Assembly (NCBI GenBank): GCA_003512805.1
Contig: DOOK01000302.1
Location: forward strand, 7,776-14,986
Length of the DNA: 7,211 nucleotides
Direction: 5' to 3'
Origin: Erwinia sp.
GTDB taxonomy: Bacteria > Pseudomonadota > Gammaproteobacteria > Enterobacterales > Enterobacteriaceae
Below are positions 5,257 to 7,211 of this stretch, piece by piece. How positions within the stretch are numbered: position 1 is the stretch's first letter; each line of letters starts with the position of its first letter. Below the pieces are notes generated by a model that saw only the letters and a list, made by a program, of their open reading frames with translations, was not told the DNA's origin and did not search any database. Position numbers and translations under genes: made by a program.

Positions 5257-6342
5257 ATGAAGTACAGAAAACTGGGCCATTCCGGCCTGATGGTTTCTGA
5301 GCTGACGCTCGGTACGTTAACCTTTAACGGTCAGGCTGGCTTTGAAAAAACCGGCAACGTGGATGCCCGTCAGGCCCGCCGTTTTATTGAAATAGCGCTG
5401 GAACGGGGTGTCAACACCGTGGACACAGCCGATCTCTATTCCAAAGGCGGAGCAGAAGAAACGTTGGGCGAGGCGCTGGGCGGCAACCGTCAGCGCGTTA
5501 TTCTGGCCACGAAGGCCCGCAGCCCGATGAGCGACGATCCTAACGACAGCGGCGCCACGCGCTTTCACCTGATTAAATCCTGCGAGAACAGCTTAAAGCG
5601 CCTGAAAACGGATCATATCGATCTCTACCAAATCCATAACTGGGATGGCGTTACGCCGGTAGAAGAGACCCTGCGCGCGCTCGAGGATTTGGTCAAAAGC
5701 GGCAAAATCCGCTACTTCGGTACCTCCAACTATACCGGCTGGCAAATGATGAAAACGCTGGGCTGCGCTGAGGTAAATCAGTTGCTGAAACCGGTAAGCC
5801 AGCAAATTTACTACACGCCAGAGTCGCGCGAGGCGGAATTCGAGCTGCTGCCGATGGCGCTGGATCAGAATATCGGTACGCTGATCTGGGGACCGATGGG
5901 TGAAGGGCTGCTGACCGGCACCGTGCAGCGCAATGTGAAAACGCCGCCCACTTCCCGTCAGGGTAACGGCTGGCCGGAACCCTACGTACATGATATGGAG
6001 CACGCTTATCATGTCATCGACGTGCTTACTGAAGTAGGCGAAGAGCATAATGTTTCTACCGCGCGGGTCTGTCTGGCCTGGCTGCTGACGCGTCCCGGCA
6101 TCACGTCGCTGATTGTTGGTAACCGTACCGAGCAGCATTTGCAGGACAACCTGGCCGCCACGGAACTGACGCTGAGCGAGGCACAGATCAAAAGGATTGA
6201 GCAGGCAACGCGACCCGCGCCGCGCTATCCGTACTGGCACCGTTTTACCAGCGGTATGGACAGGCTGGATCCAGCAGAAAAAGTTTTTCTGGATGACTAT
6301 CAGCAAACGCTGGAAGCACGCACAGATCTCGCCCGTAAATAG
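5257..6342 (+). CDS. Aldo/keto reductase (NADPH-dependent oxidoreductase)
   Basis: A cytoplasmic TIM-barrel oxidoreductase of 361 aa that reduces aldehydes or ketones with NADPH; the natural substrate cannot be told from sequence. It starts MKYRKLGHSGLMVSELTLGT, the standard N-terminal strand of this family. The catalytic tetrad is complete: D56, Y61, K86 and H127, in VDTADLY, ATKAR and QIHNWD. GTSNY (155-159) and the QQIYYTPESREAE region (182-194) follow the barrel pattern. LIVGNRTEQHLQDNL (285-299) is the cofactor-binding segment near the C-terminus. It is slightly longer than the common 320-350 aa because of a tail from about 320 (RPAPRYPYWHRF..) seen in the YajO/YcsN-like COG0667 branch. 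It stands alone, with its own promoter, Shine-Dalgarno and terminator. Divergence from katN suggests, but does not prove, a shared oxidative or carbonyl stress role. Confidence 0.93.
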   Translation: MKYRKLGHSGLMVSELTLGTLTFNGQAGFEKTGNVDARQARRFIEIALERGVNTVDTADLYSKGGAEETLGEALGGNRQRVILATKARSPMSDDPNDSGATRFHLIKSCENSLKRLKTDHIDLYQIHNWDGVTPVEETLRALEDLVKSGKIRYFGTSNYTGWQMMKTLGCAEVNQLLKPVSQQIYYTPESREAEFELLPMALDQNIGTLIWGPMGEGLLTGTVQRNVKTPPTSRQGNGWPEPYVHDMEHAYHVIDVLTEVGEEHNVSTARVCLAWLLTRPGITSLIVGNRTEQHLQDNLAATELTLSEAQIKRIEQATRPAPRYPYWHRFTSGMDRLDPAEKVFLDDYQQTLEARTDLARK

Positions 6343-6356
6343 ATTTTTTTCTGCGC

Positions 6357-6384
6357 AACGGACCCGTCTGGCGGGTTCGTTTTA
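6357..6384 (+). terminator. Intrinsic terminator of the aldo/keto reductase
   Basis: AACGGACCCG (6357-6366) pairs with CGGGTTCGTT (6372-6381), a 10-bp stem with one G·T pair and a five-base loop, ending in a short T4 run. It begins 15 bp after the stop. Confidence 0.65.
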
Positions 6385-6478
6385 ACGTAGAGGGTCCCCC
6401 CTGTTATATCATGGCCACCCTTTTGTCGTGGCTCCTTTCTCCCATTATTCCCTTCATAAAAACCCTGACGTTATTTCC

Positions 6479-6510
6479 TGTCATTGCCGCTGCTATTATG
6501 CGCAATGACA
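6479..6510. promoter_or_regulatory. 9-bp-arm inverted repeat enclosing an extended -10
   Basis: TGTCATTGC (6479-6487) and GCAATGACA (6502-6510) form a perfect inverted repeat with a 14 bp spacer. The spacer contains TGCTATTAT, an extended -10 motif (TGnTATAAT-like) on the plus strand. No good -35 is present. The arrangement is that of an operator over a promoter, or of a hairpin at an RNA 5' end. Confidence 0.4.
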
Positions 6511-6716
6511 TAACTGGATACGAATTATATTAAAAAACAGGGAAAATTTTGCAGCTTGCGTTATTTGCTATTGCTGATATTTCATTATAAACAGGCGAAG
6601 TGGCGAATAAACACCTTGTTCAGGCAGGGATAAAGCGCAGAACAGAATATCAGGGAAAAGATGGGTAGTTAACAGCCCTGTTCGATGGCAAAGGTATTGT
6701 GGTTGATCTTTGGCGC

Positions 6717-6745
6717 GGCTACTCGCCCTGTAGCGAGCCTTTTTT
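6717..6745 (+). terminator. Terminator-like hairpin with T6 tract
   Basis: GCTAC (6718-6722) can pair with GTAGC (6730-6734), or alternatively GGCT (6717-6720) with AGCC (6736-6739). T6 follows at 6740-6745. It is correctly oriented for a plus-strand transcript, yet no gene precedes it after the reductase terminator. Confidence 0.45.
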
Positions 6746-6883
6746 AACAGACAGCACGGTTAAAGCGTTCGATACTGCCTGCCACCCTGCTCACTACCAT
6801 GAAAACGACGCGTCCTGCTCTGCTTGCAGCGCACTGGACGCGCAGAAAGCGCCCAGGCCCCCGATATTCCTGCGCCTCTCACG

Positions 6884-6996
6884 GGGCCAGATAGCTTGCA
6901 CAATTTTCCAGCATATACCCGCGGGCCAGGTAGCCCGTACGGTTTTCCAGCATATGCCAAATAGCCCGGTAGCCCGTAGGCTTTACAATTTTCAGC
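6884..6996. repeat. Three imperfect tandem copies of a ~39-bp unit
   Basis: Copies start at about 6884, 6923 and 6962. The first two share about 29 of 39 bases, including GGGCCAG and a 13-base TTTTCCAGCATAT core. Copies two and three share GGTAGCCCGTA. The third is degenerate with a small insertion and ends in ACAATTTTCAG. The 39-bp period equals 13 codons, which makes chance open frames on both strands look repetitive. Confidence 0.75.
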
Positions 6997-7055
6997 CCCC
7001 GCAGCAAACCGGGAAAATCACTTACCAGGCAGGAGAGCGCGTGTACTTCCTGCCG

Positions 7056-7211
7056 CTAGAGCGAACGCCGGGACGTCAGTGCCAGTGACCAGAGGCTGCG
7101 CTGGCAGCGAGGGCACGCCAGCTGCTGCTTTGCCTGCAGTCGCTGCGTCTGTCCGCAATGGTTACAGGCGTAAAGACCGTCGGCAGGCACGCAGGTATAA
7201 TCCTTGCGATG
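7056..7211 (-). CDS. Zinc-ribbon protein, C-terminal part (runs off the right edge)
   Basis: An open minus-strand frame of 51 codons enters from the right edge and ends at TAG (7056-7058). The visible C-terminus has two cysteine pairs, C16-x2-C19 (YACNHCGQ) and C33-x2-C36 (ACPRCQ), counting from the window edge. This CxxC-x13-CxxC spacing is typical of a structural zinc ribbon. An additional Cys is at position 7. The last 15 residues (RSLWSLALTSRRSL) are basic. The start and any other domains are outside the window, and I do not recognise the family, so no function is assigned. The reading frame lacks stops across the cysteine pattern, which supports it being real. Confidence 0.65.
   Translation of the reverse strand, partial: HRKDYTCVPADGLYACNHCGQTQRLQAKQQLACPRCQRSLWSLALTSRRSL

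Larger units (their letters stand above)
6385..7055. other. Non-coding stretch without a convincing gene
   Basis: Between the reductase terminator and the zinc-ribbon gene I find no ORF with a good start site or recognisable product. The left part (6385-6660) is AT-rich and holds an inverted repeat around an extended -10. A terminator-like hairpin sits at 6717-6745, and imperfect tandem repeats occupy 6884-6996. The longest open frame (plus strand, 6699-7088) begins at a GTG without a Shine-Dalgarno and runs antisense into the downstream gene. Confidence 0.6.

Noticed and set aside
5593..6306. 237-codon minus-strand open frame
   Set aside because: Fully antisense to the aldo/keto reductase, which has a complete catalytic tetrad; a shadow frame of GC-rich coding DNA.
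6699..7088. 129-codon plus-strand open frame with 13-residue repeats (GQIACTIFQH, GQVARTVFQH)
   Set aside because: Begins at GTG without a Shine-Dalgarno, its repetitiveness follows from the 39-bp DNA repeat, and it overlaps the zinc-ribbon gene on the opposite strand. No family recognised.

Overview
The window looks like chromosomal DNA of a gamma-proteobacterium of the order Enterobacterales. The otsBA gene order, the YcgZ and YmgA small proteins and the KatN-type manganese catalase all point there. An Erwinia/Pantoea-like lineage is plausible, but this is inference: E. coli K-12, as I recall, has no HD-GYP proteins, and here one sits beside ycgZ-ymgA. There is no sign of phage, insertion sequences, integrases, CRISPR, tRNA or rRNA.

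Layout. Positions 1-4756 are all on the minus strand. Read in transcription order they are: katN (manganese catalase), ycgZ and ymgA (connector-type small proteins linked to biofilm control in E. coli), a class II c-di-GMP phosphodiesterase (DUF3391-like N-terminus plus HD-GYP), then otsB and the start of otsA (trehalose synthesis; otsA runs off the left edge). A ~500 bp divergent intergenic region (4757-5256) separates these from a plus-strand aldo/keto reductase (5257-6342) with its own promoter and terminator. About 710 bp without a convincing gene follow (6343-7055). They hold a 9-bp-arm inverted repeat around an extended -10, a terminator-like hairpin and a three-copy ~39-bp imperfect tandem repeat. 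The right edge contains the 3' end of a minus-strand zinc-ribbon protein.

How the genes fit together. In relatives otsBA, katN and ycgZ-ymgA are known as stationary-phase/stress (RpoS-dependent) genes. The window therefore reads as a stress and lifestyle-switch neighbourhood: compatible solute (trehalose), peroxide detoxification (KatN), carbonyl reduction (aldo/keto reductase) and the sessile/motile decision (YcgZ/YmgA and c-di-GMP turnover). The best regulatory signals are a CTATACT -10 upstream of otsB, typical of RpoS promoters, and a perfect CTGTACA-N13-TGTACAG inverted repeat in front of ycgZ. The latter resembles operators of the MlrA/BluR branch of MerR regulators. The most interesting arrangement is ycgZ-ymgA placed directly upstream of an HD-GYP phosphodiesterase, which could put c-di-GMP degradation under BluR-like control.
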